Positions 22,673-35,196 of a DNA stretch of 64,000 nt are shown in pieces. Every line of letters begins with the position of its first letter. Positions within the stretch are counted from its first letter, which is position 1. Location of the stretch: the NCBI GenBank assembly GCA_015680685.1, contig MNCI01002984.1:109279-173278 (forward strand), written 5' to 3'. Source of the DNA: Gnetum montanum (lineage: Eukaryota; Streptophyta; Gnetopsida; Gnetales; Gnetaceae). The notes below the pieces were generated by a model that was given only the letters and a program-made list of their open reading frames with translations, was not told where the DNA came from and did no database searches. A program made the translations under genes and the position numbers.

Positions 22673-22880
22673 AAAGACATCTACTAGGAGACATCTACTC
22701 TTGCTAAGAGATGTCTGCATGAAGATGTCTACTTGTCATCTCCGACAACATGGCAGAGACATCTATTGTAAAAAGAAGACATCTACCTTGATTTTTAATC
22801 ATGGAGGAGATGTTTATCTTCTAGTATAAATTTCTTCTTTCTAGTTAAAAATACTTTGTTCAGTGTTGCTATAAAAGTTA
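22673..22880 (+). promoter_or_regulatory. Internal AGATGTCT/AGACATCT array and TATA box before A ORF2
   Basis: Six exact copies of the octamer or its reverse complement: AGACATCT at 22,675, 22,689, 22,757 and 22,777; AGATGTCT at 22,709 and 22,723. A variant follows at 22,808. TATAAAAG is at 22,870-22,877 and the ORF2 start at 22,965. The same octamer fills the U3 of the A LTR. Confidence 0.7.
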
Positions 22881-22964
22881 AAACCCTCATTGCTTATCTT
22901 GTTCTTTGAAGATGATCTCATAGAGACAACTAGGGCTCCACCAATGATAGCAATTTAAGTAACA

Positions 22965-24600
22965 ATGGCCTACAAAAAGGTTGGAATGTCTAGGCCATCA
23001 CAAAAGAAGAGATCAAGAGAAAGTTCCAATAGCACATCAAGCTCCTACATGCTCCAATTCAAAAGTACCAATGCCTAGCATTAGTTGAGGTAACTCGAAC
23101 CATGAGTATCATCTTTAAGCACTCCTTGTCTTTTCCTTTGCACATGCAAAAAACTTTGATGGAATATTTTAACGTTTTAAACTAGAGGGATTTCATTACA
23201 ATGAATTCCCTAGTTCTAGAAGTGTTAATTATAGAGTTTGTTTACAATTTTGTGATATCCAATGTTATTGTTGGATCATTCACATTCATGGTTCGGGGTC
23301 TTGTCATTGAGGTGTCTTCCCAAGTTGTGAATGCACTCCTTAAGATTTCCAATGTAGATGTTTTCTAAGTGACCATTGATACGATGAATGATATTTATAC
23401 AAATAGTATAATTCCCATGAGTCATGATGAGTTTTGTGATGCCTTGTTTCGAGAAGCTATGTCTTTTGATAGAGGAAAAATTAATAGGAACAAAATATCT
23501 CTTGATGCTTCTACTTTGTTCCTTATTATGCTCTATAACATTATTGCAAAAGTGGAAGCTATAGCTATCTACTATTACCCCAAGCTTTAGTGCTCTACTA
23601 CCTTCTTATAGGATACCCATCGGACTTGGGGCATACTCTCTACTGAGACATGGTAAGTTTTTATGTGAATGCGAAAATCCTTGGGTACCCCTATATCATT
23701 AGTTTGTTGATTCATTAGAAGGGTGTACCTATTCTTGAGATTCCTTTGTTCAAAGGAAAGCAGAGCCTTAATGAATATGCTAAGAAGAGGATCCTTTCTC
23801 ATGCAAAAGTAGCAGGACCAAGCACTAAGCCACCTCCATCAAAAAAGAAGAAGAAAGTGACATCATCATCTAGGGCCTCACCTTAATTAAGTAGGTCCTA
23901 ATCTACTAGCACATAGCTTAGATCCTCCCTAAAGAAGCTACTTTATCCATTTGCCCATGCTATTGGGATGCTTGGGAGGAATCACTCTTATATACGTAAG
24001 AGAATGGATGATTCTGACATGCGTCTTCCTCTACATGGGTAGCAATTCAAGTAGGTCACTACTCCTATTTCTGATAGTGAGGTAGATATTCTTACACCAT
24101 CAAGGCATTCCACTATAGTTGGATCTTATCGTGCATATGACTCAGTGATAGAGTCAAACCATGAGCCTTATGCACCTCCTGATCACATCCAAAGAGAGCA
24201 TCATGTTTCCATGAAACCTAAGCATCATGATCCCACATAACCTACACATCATGTTTCACCTTTAGGTGATGCTCCTAGATCTCTTGAACAATAGGCCATG
24301 GAGAGCATCTCTGGGACCATGTCCCAATGGGTACCTGTTGATGTTACTTATTAGATAAAGGAAGCTGTCTCATCTTTCTAGTAGGCTCTAGATTAGCTTG
24401 ATGCACTAGCTTCATCTTAGTTTCAAGTAAAGCTTTGTCCTTAGAGGGCCCCTATTCAACAAATAAAGTCTTTAGATCATCATGAGTAGCATTCCACTAG
24501 CTCTAGCACCAACAGTAATGATGATGAGGAGGAGACTTATTGTCCATCCATATTAGTGGCTAATTAAGAGTTTGATGATGCAATTGAGGTTAGTGGTAGG
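22965..24600 (+). pseudogene. Element A ORF2 (plant-transposon-protein-like)
   Basis: A decayed second gene on the same strand as gag, starting ATGGCCTACAAAAAG. Element B has a matching start (46,485). The recognisable part reads VIVGSFTFMVRGLVIEVSSQ then VNALLKIS and MNDIYTNSIIPMSHDEFCDALF. This resembles the 'putative plant transposon protein' family, where a VRG..V.FS...IN.LL pattern is common; that assignment is weak. It ends with an Asn/Asp/Glu-rich tail near 24,530. Its role is unknown. It lies where a copia element would have integrase and RT. Confidence 0.6.
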
Positions 24601-24610
24601 ATCCTTAGGT

Positions 24611-24612
<2 letters not shown>

Positions 24613-24657
<45 letters not shown>

Positions 24658-24660
24658 CTT
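24613..24660. repeat. CT/AG microsatellite
   Basis: An almost pure (CT)n run with one interruption near 24,649, lying in the 3' part of element A after ORF2. The equivalent place in B has no such run. Confidence 0.95.
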
Positions 24661-25046
24661 TTTGCTGATGCCCAAACTAAGGAAGAAATTTGAAGATGTT
24701 CACATATGTGATTTTTGTGGATTTGCACATATGTGATTTTTGTATATGATGTAGCCATTGTATGGATAGTTATATAGACAGATGAGGATGTTTTATGATA
24801 TAGACTAATGGTGTTCATTTTTGTTATCTCTACGTGATGCACTTCTTGGAGACAAGTTTTACTTTTGCATGGTATCATATTCGATCTTATCACCCTTCCC
24901 TATGCCTTATGAGCTTCTTAAACCTTAGAGCTTTTATCCTAGTCCCTAGTTGCCATTGAAATTTATATTTCTTAACATTTTAATGCTATTTTTAGTATTT
25001 TTTTGGTTTATCATCTCACCCATTTTCTTAAGTTTTGGACATCACC

Positions 25047-25059
25047 AAAAAGGAGAAGA
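25047..25059 (+). other. Polypurine tract of element A
   Basis: A purine run AAAAAGGAGAAGA immediately before the LTR start. Element B has AAAAAGGAGAATA at 48,590-48,602 in the same place. This primes plus-strand DNA synthesis in LTR elements. Confidence 0.75.
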
Positions 25060-25060
25060 T

Positions 25061-26280
25061 TGTTAACCTTTTGGTATGTCAAAATATTAAGGAAAAGTAA
25101 GAACATAGAATGATTTTTGGAGTGTGATGTTTTTGTAGGGTATGAAGAAGAGCTTAAGAGATGAAATCTACAAAGAGATGTCAAAGTGAAGACCATAAGG
25201 ACTTGCTAGATATGAATGAAGACTTAAGGAATGAAAGCTACAACAAGATGTAAAAGTGAAGACTACAATGACTTCATTAGAAAAGTGGGAGCAAGGAAAA
25301 ACAAGAAGATGATAGTGAAATGAAGACATTCCAAGAATTGGGAAGAAAAATAAACAAAAGGAAGCTTCAGGAACCAAGTTCAAAAGCTGATAAGATGTCT
25401 TCCAAAAGTAGAAGACATCTTGGCTAAAGTGCAAAAGAACTAGAGAAGATATCTTGCTAAAACAATAGATGTCTCTTGTCTAAAGAAAATGTCTACATGA
25501 AGATGTCTCCTCAAGGATGTCTCCTTTGGTGGAGAGACATCTCCCCTAAACTAAATTCTATGCAGTGAGACATCTCAATCTTGAAGAAGATGTCTCCCCT
25601 AACCATTAGATAGTTGTTGCATGAATTCTGAGGTGATTTCAAAAACTTCAAGGCTATAAGAAGACTTCATTATCTTGGGCATTGTGTAGGTTTTATGTTC
25701 AAGAAAGTTTCAATGTCAAGCAATTATTATGTACATTATTTTACTATATTTGTGTACCTGATTGTACTATCTGTTGTACTATTGTAAGTGATCAATTATG
25801 TTGTGCCTCAAAGTACAAGGACAAGCAAATTAGTTGCATACTTTCCTAGTAATTTTTGTTTCTCTTTCTTGTTGCCTTGCTAGGGTTGATTTGCTTCCTG
25901 AAAAAAGGCATCATCCTTAAGCTTTTCAAGATCCTATTGCGATTAAGTGTTTGTATACTTTCACAACACTCCAGAGTGGAGCTCAAGTTGTAAAGGTTGT
26001 GGAATCTTGGAAATCACATTCTAAGTTTGTTGAGACCTTGCAAGGTTAAGAGGATTCACAGTGACGAATCACTCTAGAGTGAAGCTTAGAGTTTGTATAG
26101 GGTGTAGTATCCTTCAAATCACATTTTGAGAACAACAAAGTTTGAAGCTATGCAAGTGATCTACCCTCCTCGTGTGGAGTACTCAAGTTGGGAAACCACG
26201 TAAAATTTGTGTGTGCTTTCTGTTGAAGAATTTTTGATTTGGGAAACTTATTCATTTCCCATATCCCCGCCCCCCCTACA
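25061..26280 (+). mobile_element. 3' LTR of element A
   Basis: An LTR of 1,220 bp, TGTTAACCTTTTGG...CCTACA, alignable to the B LTR (48,605-49,744) in its first 50 and last 350 bp. The TATA-like GGCTATAAG is at about 25,653. The matching 5' LTR is absent, because A is cut at 20,820. Confidence 0.75.
25393..25595. promoter_or_regulatory. AGATGTCT/AGACATCT array in the A LTR
   Basis: Seven exact octamers in both orientations: 25,393, 25,413, 25,467, 25,501, 25,535, 25,568 and 25,588. Variants occur at 25,447 and 25,515. The array ends about 60 bp before the TATA box. CC often follows AGATGTCT here. Confidence 0.75.
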
Positions 26281-26880
26281 AATATAAGTTCTACAATCCT
26301 CATTGCTGTGATAAGAACCATATTACTTTGATGATGAGGATCTCTTACTTATAGAAATTGATGAGGAATGGAGTGATGGGGAAGGAAATGCATGACATGA
26401 TCTTACTACTATTACATAAATTGTCTTTGGATATTATGATAGTATAGGATATAATCCAAATAACAAAGTTGGATTTTATACATAACTAACAAATTTATTA
26501 ATGAGAAATATTAAAATCATTTACACATACGAGTAATGATCTAATTTTTTTTAGAAACAGAAAGATATGAAAAAGTATAGAAAAATAAGAGAAATTTGTA
26601 AGAAACGAAAATGTATTAAGAAATAGAAAAAGTGAAAGAATGATGTAAAATAAAAAAGTAAAAAATTTTCTTTACAACATATCAATTGGGATGATATCTT
26701 CCTCATGACTAGGATGGAAGGTGAAGATATAAAAAATGAAGTCCACTTTGGAAGTAATAGAGGCTACTATTGAGTGTGTAGCTACTTGAAAATCCATGAA
26801 TGGTTTGACCTATTGCATGTTGATAAAAATGATTCTTTATGAGTAGTTAGGATGGTAGACTTACATGATTCTAGATTAGA
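26281..26880. other. AT-rich remnant, 3' side of element D
   Basis: No gene is recognised. It lies downstream (minus strand) of the D integrase and is probably its untranslated tail. The LTR of D was not identified. Confidence 0.35.
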
Positions 26881-27576
26881 ATGTAAAATGTATGATGTAA
26901 AGTTCTTTCCATAATATTTGTAACTTGATGCATTAAGACATATAAGTGACATTCTAATAGAGACCCTTGTTTTTTTAGTGAAATTCTACATGTAGGATCC
27001 TAGCATCATGATGTTGTTTATGTATTCTTTGTATTTCTTATTCATCATGAGTGCTATGCTACAATTTTCATCTAGCACATTAAGGTTCATAAGGTATTTT
27101 TTATGTTAGACTAACGTCAAGGTTAAGCTCACTAGCAATGTTTAGAATGCAAAGTTTGATTTGAATCAATAGTTTAAACAACTTATTGTACACTAACTCA
27201 TATGGAGAATAGCCTACAGGAAGCTTCCATGTGGAGTGATAGACCCATAAAGAATCATTGGGATTTGTGCTCTAATCCTTCCTATGCTTGATAATCATTC
27301 TAGTAATGATCTATGTGATTTTCCAATTGGTTACTTCAACATGATCATTAGCTTGAGGATGGTAAGGTGTTGTTAGTTTATGCTATATCCCTAAGAATGT
27401 CATTAGTTTCTTAAAAGTAGAATTTATAAAATGAGATTCATTGTTAAAAATGAGTGTCCTTGGCATACCAAAATTGTTTACCACTTGTTATTAAATGAAT
27501 CTAGTGGTTGTTATCATAGTGCAATTATTTACTTTTGCAATGTTTTTCCATCCTACTATAATAATGTGAGGATCAT
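26881..27576 (-). pseudogene. Element D integrase, C-terminal half (Ty3/gypsy)
   Basis: Minus-strand blocks include PRTLIFNNESHF, LTTPYHPQAND and SLWVYHSTWKLPVGYSPYEL. They match the second and third acidic motif regions of gypsy integrases, where GSHF..K and TPYHPQ.GQVE..N are usual. The Asp of the D-x-G-x-HF motif now reads Asn. Stops are frequent. The N-terminal half lies beyond the solo LTR to the right. Confidence 0.75.
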
Positions 27577-28670
27577 TGAACTTAGAGGGCGGCAGGGAAG
27601 ACGAGGGGGGGAGATGAATATGTTCCTGAAATGAAATTCTTTGACACAAAGTACAAACTAATTTTAATGCGGTTCCCCAACCTGGGTAGTCCACACTCGG
27701 AGGGTATGTTTCAAGCACACCTTAGACCTTGTTCCTTCCAAATTATGGTTTGAAGGGTACCATACCCTATACAAGCTCTAAGATCTACTCCATAGTGATT
27801 TGTTGCTATGAATACAGTCAATCTCATAAGGTCCCGTTAAGCTTAGAATGTGGTTTTAAGGATCCCTCTATCTTTACAACTTTGAACTCCACTCTAAAGT
27901 GTTGTGGTGCTACATGAACACTCAATTCCATAGGATCCTAACAAGTTCAATCAAGATTCCTTCCTACAAGAAGCACATCAATCTTGTAGGGCAACAAAAG
28001 AGAACAACAATCACAAGAAAATAATGCAACTAAGTTTGTTGATCCTTACACTTTGAGACACAACTTACTTTGACCAATTATAAATAGACAAATGATTGTA
28101 TAATTAGGAACAATAATGAATATAATAATTACTTAATAATTACACAATGATAGTAGAAAATCTTACACTTTTTCTAATGACAATGATGTCTTCTTATAGC
28201 CACTATGTTTCCAAATTCATCTTGAAACTCATGCAATAGCTAGCTAACGATCATAGAAGACATCGTTTTCATGACTGAGATGTCTTTCTACATTTGGCCT
28301 TTATTCTAGGAAGAAGTATTTGTCTAGTGAAAGACGTCTTTCTGTAACTAGCCTTCATTCTAGGAACAAGTCTTTATCTGGTGAAATACATCTTTGTTTG
28401 ATGAAAGATGTTTACTGTTTTGTAGAGATGTCTTTGCTTGTGCTACCTTCAATTTTGTCAAGATATCTTCTATTTCCTAGAGTTACTTTCTTCAACTCCC
28501 TTTGTCATTTGAAATCTTTATTCCTTATCCATGTTCATCGAACTTCCACATGCCTTCTTGTTTATGAAGCCCTTGTTCTTACATAATCTTGCCCTGTAAA
28601 CATAACATCACAAAAACATCCTAAGTTCTTAATTTTCCTTAAATTTTTTATGTACCAAAAGGTCAACACA
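27577..28670 (-). mobile_element. Solo copia-type LTR inserted in D integrase
   Basis: Read on the minus strand it starts TGTTGACCTTTTGGTAC near 28,668 and ends ACTTCATTTC...CTCTAAGTTCA at 27,577. Both ends resemble the LTRs of A and B. It carries AGATGTCT-type words at 28,257-28,460 (AGATGTCTTT, AGACGTCT, AGACATCG) and a minus-strand GGCTATAAG. D integrase coding matches stop on one side and resume on the other. The flanks ATCAT and ATGAT are only a possible target duplication. Confidence 0.7.
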
Positions 28671-30840
28671 ATGATGTATGACTACTCATTAGACATGAGT
28701 CTATTAGGACCAATGAAATTAATTCTCCATAAGTTGAATGGTTTCAATGGTTGGATCTAGTGTTAAGAACCCTCAATCTTGGTAGTTATCTAATCATCAT
28801 GTTGATACTATTCATAGGAATGAGCAAAGAAATGAGCATCTTTGAAAATTGTTAGCCAAAAATTTTCTACCATGAGGATATTATGATTGTTCACCCTCCA
28901 ATATAGTGGCCTTCACAAGATCCCTTGTGAGCATCTTAGAGAATTCTCAATTTATCATTTTCCAGTACACACCATTAAACTAGGTCATGTACATGGACTT
29001 TATAGATGTTTCCCTTTATATCCATGTAGTATTTGACCTAATATAGGAATTTATGCTTTTTTCATTTTTCTCATTTATTAGGCACATCCTCTGTAAGCAA
29101 GTAGGTGAGATAATTTGCATACTAGGGATTTAAAGCTTTTGATGAAAACACCATGACTTTTGGAAATAAAAACTTATTTGGAAATTGATAAAAGAATTGG
29201 TTTTTCATTCGGCTTATTTTCCCCTCATAATTAAGAAAAATGATATGCTATAACATTCTTGATTTTCTTTATATCAACCATTGGTATATCAAATTCATGG
29301 AAAATCACTAGCCATCATATGATATGAGGGCTAATTGTTAGCTTGTTCATAAGATACTAGATCATACTATGATCAATATGTACAAAAGATGGAAATTCAA
29401 TCATATAGTAACTGAATTTTTCTTTGACATACACCACAAACTTGAGTTTTGTTTCCATTGTGATGTAGTTCATCTATGTACGTATAACACTTTTATTTTT
29501 GCAGAGGATATAGTAAGGGTATTTCTAATCATCTAATTGCATGAACATGATTTTTAAGGTAAAATTAGATGCATCTATCATAATATGAAAGGGTTTGGAC
29601 TAATTAGAAACTTGTAGGATTAAGGTTTCTATAAGATTATATTTCAAAAGTTTAAATGCTAATTGTATTCCTTCTTCTATTTAAGTGATACATTATTTTT
29701 TATCAATTTCAACAATGGTTTGAAAATATTGAAAAACATTTCAATGAATCTCCTATAGTAGCTAGTGTATTTAAGAAAAAATCTAACATCCTTCATTATT
29801 TGTGATCTTTGTATACTTTCTTGGATCACACAAATTTTTTTAGAATATTCCTCTATCTCTTTTTATGAGACTTGATGTCCAAGAATAATGTCCTCCTAGA
29901 CCAATATATGGCTTTTCTAATAGTTGAGCTTAAGATTGGTTTCTATATAATGATTCAATACTTGTTTTAGATAGTTTAGTGGCTACTCAATATTAAAGCC
30001 ATAGGTGAAGTGATCTATGAAAACTTTCTAAGTTTATCTTTTATTTCCAGTTACTAGGCAGTGCCTACCACTTACTTCACCACTTATATTTTTCTAGAAG
30101 ATACTAAAAATGAGGCATTGGAATGTTGCAGGAGCATTACATATGACAAAAGACATATTCTTTTAAGAAAAATTCTCCTAGGAACTTGTAAATGCAGTCT
30201 TTTCTTAGTCTTCTAGGGCTATTTGAATTTGATTATAGCCATTATAGACATCCAAGAAGCTGTAATACTCATGGCTTGTAATGGTATCCAAAACTTGGTC
30301 TATAAATGTTAATAGAAACTAGTTCTTGAAAGTTGTCATGTTTAATAGTCAGAAACAAATATTGATCTTCCATTGTTCCTCTTTCTTTAGCATAATTACA
30401 AGAGGGCTTACCCACTCATTGTCAGCTATAAGATAAATCTATCATACTTTTATAAGCTTTTGAATTTCTTTCTTAATAACCTTCTTCAACTTGGGATTCA
30501 AACTATGTTGTGCTTGTTGTTCTGGCTTAATGGTTGTATTTGTATAAATTCTATATTGGAATATGCATGGATCTATCCCTGTTATTTCATCACATGACCC
30601 TGTTATTTCATCACATGACTAGGAAAAGGCTATTAACCACTTGTTAAAAACCTCTAATAACTTCTACTTTTTCTCTTATGTGAGTTGGACATTCATGATT
30701 ACAAGTTTACCATTTTTAGGAATACATACTTAAGAGATTTTAGGAATCTTTTAAGTTCTATGGATTATGGTTATGTTATCTCAAAAATTTCCAACTTTCC
30801 CTAGTCCACTTTCTCTTTTCATCTATTTTTTGCATGGAAA
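28671..30840 (-). pseudogene. Element D reverse transcriptase, RNase H and integrase N-terminus
   Basis: A minus-strand Ty3/gypsy pol of Athila/Tat type. From the right: LKRFLKSLKYVFL (about 30,760); LNPKLKKVIKKEIQKLI; YSFLDVYNGYNQIQI (about 30,260-30,216, the first RT Asp box); CNAPATFQ; FIDHF at about 30,022-30,008 where YMDD/FMDDF is expected; then the thumb (HQVS...RSQIMKDVRFFLKYTSYYRRFI) and RNase H end (VHIDHSMI.YLMNK, NVIAYHFS). Integrase begins with FWLTIFKDAHFFAHS and LWRINFIGPN. Frames shift often and stops are many. This is one of only two RT sequences I could find in the window. Confidence 0.82.
30028..30084. other. Patchwork filler insert inside D reverse transcriptase
   Basis: About 56 bp without RT coding sense, just before the FIDH box. 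Bases 30,028-30,048 equal 31,814-31,834. Bases 30,049-30,062 are the reverse complement of 31,835-31,848. Bases 30,062-30,083 equal 31,996-32,017. It looks like templated filler copied from DNA about 1.8 kb away. Confidence 0.65.
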
Positions 30841-33004
30841 TGTTATTTTTTAAGCTATTCCATCTCACTCATTCTATTCATGTATGTGTTGATGCATAAA
30901 TTTGGGATGCACCAACACTAGAAAAGAAAAACTCTTTTAAGGAGACTATTGCCTAGGGTGCCTCCCATATGGGTATGAAAACTCTAGAATAGTCTTAGTT
31001 GGAGAGGGCTATGTGGCATTTTGAAAATAGTAAACCAAACTGAAAAATCTAAGATTTAAATTAAATGATTATCTTAAATGCAATAAGTAACTAAAAGAAT
31101 AAATTTTTCTTGGTTCTGGCTACTACCACTAGTCTATCATTACTGCTAGGGCTCATTGTCGAGTAAGAAAACTATAAACACCACAAAAGAGGAAGAGAGA
31201 AGAGGCTAGATCCTAGGCCGCCACTTGGTGCACATGCCTACTATTGTCTACTTACAACACTGTGGTAAGAGAAAGAGAAATTTGTCCTGGTTTCTCACTA
31301 CCGTTGTTATGTGTCTGAGAGAGCAAGGGAGAGAAAACTGCTACAGATGAGAGAAGAGGGGAGACCATGCTATCAGTAGTCTGTTGTCATCTACCACCTC
31401 ACATCTGCAAAGAATGAATAATACATAACTATAAAACCTACCTACCACTACTGGTATAGCCGCCAACACTACTCTCACACCTGCCAGTGGTGCAGAGAGA
31501 GGAATCTATCTCTACTATTATAGAGAAATAAATCTACTACTATTGCACCTACACTATGTCGCACACATTGGTAGTGACCAGGTGAGGAGAGAAGGTTGCT
31601 TGCTAGGGCAAGAAAAGAGAAAGAAAACCACTACCTATTGGTTTTTTGCTGAAAAGAATAGAAAGAGATTGTCGCCTCCTCCTTGCTGGTGCTATCTTCC
31701 ATGCAAAGGGAGAGACTTTTGCTGCTTTGGGTCTTGGTTTCCTCTGGATCTGATTTTTGAACCCTTGGATCCTCCTTAGACCCCCCGAAAGACCAATGAC
31801 CCTATCAATCTTACTAAGTTTATCTTTTATTTCCACTGCCTAGTAACTGGCACCATCATCCTGCTATGTTACCTGTAACATCTACCACCTGGGAAACATC
31901 CACCATGATTGCCACCCCCACTAGTGAAATGCCTACCACTCATTATTAGTTATAGCATTCATGTTCTCACCTGCCTTCCACATTTACACTAGCAATGCCT
32001 ACCACTTACTTCACCACCCCACCTTACCATTCACATTTTTTCTATTGTGTAAACAAAATGGAGAACTACCTAGAGAATCCCAAACAAAAACAATCAATAA
32101 ATATGAGTGATTCAATTTTAAATTTTATCATATATTGTGAAAATGGAGGTGTAAATTTTTTTCTCTAATAATTTAACCAATGTAATAAAACCCATTGGAG
32201 ATGAGGTTATTACGTACGACCTCATAAGCATTCAATTATCCTTCAAATCCAAATTATAACATATTTTTCCACATTGCAAATATGGAAGTAAATAGTTAAC
32301 ATAAAATAACATGTAAAATCTTAATATTCTACATTTTAATGAATAACAAGCACTAATTATCAAACAAGATCCAAAGTTTAATGTCATATTCATATAAATG
32401 GAAGAGTAAACAAGTTTAGTTACATAGATAGACCATGAGTAATGTCAATTTATACATGAGACCAATTCAGTGATTCACCAAAATGAATCTTACACAATTA
32501 AAATTTATATTTTCAAACCTAGAAATGTAGTGTCGCTTTGAAATAATAAATTTATTTTTGATCTAGATGTGCTACAATCTTATACTTTTGTTAATAAAAT
32601 TTCCTTGTTAAATTGTTAAGAAAAAAAATTACCTAAGTTACCTTAAAAGGAGGGGCTTTACCATTTGTTAAAGATTGATCTTTTAATTATGGCCCCATGC
32701 CTAGCATGGGTGATGTTGACATCAACACTTAGCCTCCAAACTTTAATTGCATGCAAGAGTAAGGACATAGGTTACCTTTTCTAAATTTTTTTAAAATAGC
32801 ATATTTTGATGTTTTTTTTCTTTGTTATTTCTATTTCTTTTTACTTAATCTCATAGTTTTATTTCAATAATCATATTTTATAGTTTTTGTTTTATGAGCG
32901 AACTCTCCTCTACCCCTAACTGACTAGTCACCCGTCTCTTTGCATTAAGGAAATGACAAGCTTTACATTTCTCAAGTTCTAATCCTAGGAGAACTCAGAC
33001 TAGG
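30841..33004. other. Gene-free region with CTACCAC-rich stretch
   Basis: No coding match found. The range 31,130-32,040 is rich in CTACCACT and CTACCACC words and contains the donor segments of the filler at 30,028. ORFs near 31,543-31,836 look accidental. It may be LTR or leader of D or E, but no LTR pair could be assigned. Confidence 0.4.
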
Positions 33005-34592
33005 ATGGCAACCCATCAACCTCTAGCTCCCTTGGTGAGCAATCCCTTTAACTTTACTAACTACCATGATATCCCAAAATCACTCCAAAATATAAATTTC
33101 TTCTTCAATCCTACAAACCCTACTAGTGATGCTCTTCAACACATACAATGTTTCAAAACCTTACTAGGGATCCATAACATTGTACAAAATGATGTGGCAT
33201 GTAGGGTGTTTATGACAATATTTAGAAGTAAAGCAACACAATGGTTCTTAATGCTCCCTTATGCCTCCATGAACTTATGGCAAGAGTTCAAAAATAAGTT
33301 TTTTATTCAATTTAACAAATTCACAAGCCCTACAATTACATCAAGTAACTTCACAAGCTTAAGAAAGTTACCTGAGGAAAACTTCTAGAATTACAACCTA
33401 AGATTCCTTCACCAATTGGCCTATGTGCTAAGTGAGATGCATCCACAACCCAATGGCATCCTCAACTTTTACCTCTAGTATCGACCCATTCTTTGCCTAT
33501 GCCATCAAATCTAATTTAAACATAACAAAAATATAGGGAGCAATGGATAAAGCTGTGGAGTCAGAACAAATAACCCTTATGAATGGCATCCAAACGTGAT
33601 TTGGGATTATGAGTATTCGTAATGCTATGTATTAGACTCCTATCCCCTTTCAACCAATTCAACCTTTAAAAAATTACTTTAAAAATCCCACATCTTCTTC
33701 ATTTCTACCATCTAACACTAGCTTTAATGATGACCAATCAAAGGCCTTAATCCAATCAACTATAAACCCAAATGGGATCACCAACCTTGTTGGACCTACA
33801 ACTCAAACTCAAGATCAAATGACCCAGATATTAAATTCACTTCAAAATATTTCCAATGAAGTAGTTGAGTTAGAGAGAAATAATAACAAGAGTCATATAC
33901 AATCTGAGAAGCCTAGCACATTAATCAATGACAAGTATTGTTGCCTCCATAACACTATGCAACATTCCAAGAAGACTTGTTTCCAATTTTTAGCATTATA
34001 TGACGACAACATCCAAGGTCAACAAAATGGGAAAATCCCTGTTATGGTCCTTATTGTACCTCATGAAATAGAAAACAAAGAAGTTTCCTCATTAGAACAA
34101 TTTATGGTAAGTGACCTGAACCCACACAACGTTTGCTACTGTAAACTTACTGACATCATGAACAACACACAACAACAAACTAGGAATGATATTTATACTC
34201 CAAATAGAAGAGCTCATAGTCAAAATAACAAAAATACTCAAACTAGGTCATCCCAAATAAACACCCCACAATGACCAAATCCACCTTCTATACTTAAATG
34301 AACTCCACCTCAAAAAGAAGTCAAAGGTGAACACAAGACTTATGATCTAGTTGAGGATTTGAAGAAAATCAAAGCTAACATTTCAATGTATGACCTTTTA
34401 CACTTTAATGAAATGAAAGAAGTGATTCAAAATGTAGTTCATACACCTAAAACTGGAAAAGAAAAATCCTCAATCCTCGAAAGACAAGTTCACTTTGCAA
34501 AAAGTCCTAACACACTATTAGTAGAAAACACAAACAATTCCATGACAAGCAAGAAAGATCAACCTCCTTTCCTAATGAATTTATTATTTTAG
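33005..34592 (+). pseudogene. Element E gag (Ty3/gypsy)
   Basis: A plus-strand gag starting MATHQPLAPL at 33,005. The capsid-type blocks RVFMTIFRSKATQWFLMLP and LWQEFKNKFFIQFNK fit Retrotrans_gag, where a 'KA..W...LP..S...W..L...F' pattern is typical. After stops near 33,388-33,800 the frame resumes with MTQILNSLQNIS, a weak knuckle region CCLHNTMQHSKKTC and a Lys-rich linker to 34,592. It runs into the protease. Confidence 0.7.
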
Positions 34593-34596
34593 TAAA

Positions 34597-34890
34597 GAAT
34601 GTCCACAATTGTTTGATGGATTCTAGTGCAACTGTTAGTGTCATGCCACTACAGGTATTTAAGGCTTTAGAAGCATAAATGATACAACAAATGAAAAGTG
34701 TGATTCAACTCGATGGATCCAACATACTTGTTGTAGGATCATTAAAAGGATTGAAAGTACAATTGAAATAATACTCTACATTTACATGTTACATGAATAT
34801 CTTAGTAGTTGATATGTCACCTATGGTGTGGTCTTATCTAGGACTTTTGAAGCCAAGTTTGGGGGCTTCTTTAGGTCAGATTTCTTAGAG
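34597..34890 (+). pseudogene. Element E retropepsin
   Basis: Active-site segment CLMDSSATVSVMPLQVFKAL (ATG of MDS at 34,615), where DSGA is expected; the Gly is now Ser. Then SVIQLDGSNILVVGSLKGL. It ends within 50 bp of the truncated LTR of element B, so the rest of E pol is missing. Confidence 0.65.
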
Positions 34891-34934
34891 CTATTAATCC
34901 CTATCAAAGAAAAATATGAATACATGATCATACC

Positions 34935-35141
34935 ATGAGAACCTTAAACTTTGTAAAGGTTGTAATGCCCTTTAAACCACATTTTTAAAAGGAACAAAGT
35001 CTAGAGGTATGCAAGAATTCTACCCTCTGAGTGTGAAAGTACCTAAGTTAGAGAACTATGTAAATTTATGTATGGTTTTGGTTACCTCAATTGTTTGAAT
35101 TAGGGAACTTATTTAACCTCCCCTCTAAGTTCTTAGTCCTA
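34935..35141 (+). mobile_element. 5' LTR of element B, truncated to its last ~207 bp
   Basis: It matches the end of the B 3' LTR from CAAACTTTGTAAAGGTTG-like sequence (about 49,548) to TTCTTAGCCCT at 49,740. The first ~930 bp of the LTR are gone, by deletion at the junction with E. Confidence 0.72.
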
Positions 35142-35144
35142 AAG

Positions 35145-35157
35145 TAGTATTAGAGCC
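35145..35157 (+). other. Element B primer binding site
   Basis: TAGTATTAGAGCC, a decayed form of TGGTATCAGAGCC, the initiator-Met tRNA site usual in plant copia elements, directly after the LTR. Confidence 0.72.
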
Positions 35158-35196
35158 TAGTACTCTAATTTTTGGAGATTAACATCTCAAGAGAGA

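Noticed and set aside
24564-24893. Minus-strand ORF with an Arg-Glu run
   Set aside because: It is a translation of the CT microsatellite and has no other coding signal.
27572-28675. Target duplication ATCAT/ATGAT for the copia-type solo LTR
   Set aside because: It needs one mismatch and a start two bases outside the usual TGTTGACC end; not firm enough to claim.
31543-31836. Overlapping ORFs on both strands
   Set aside because: No family resemblance and no conserved start; they lie in low-complexity CTACCAC-rich DNA.
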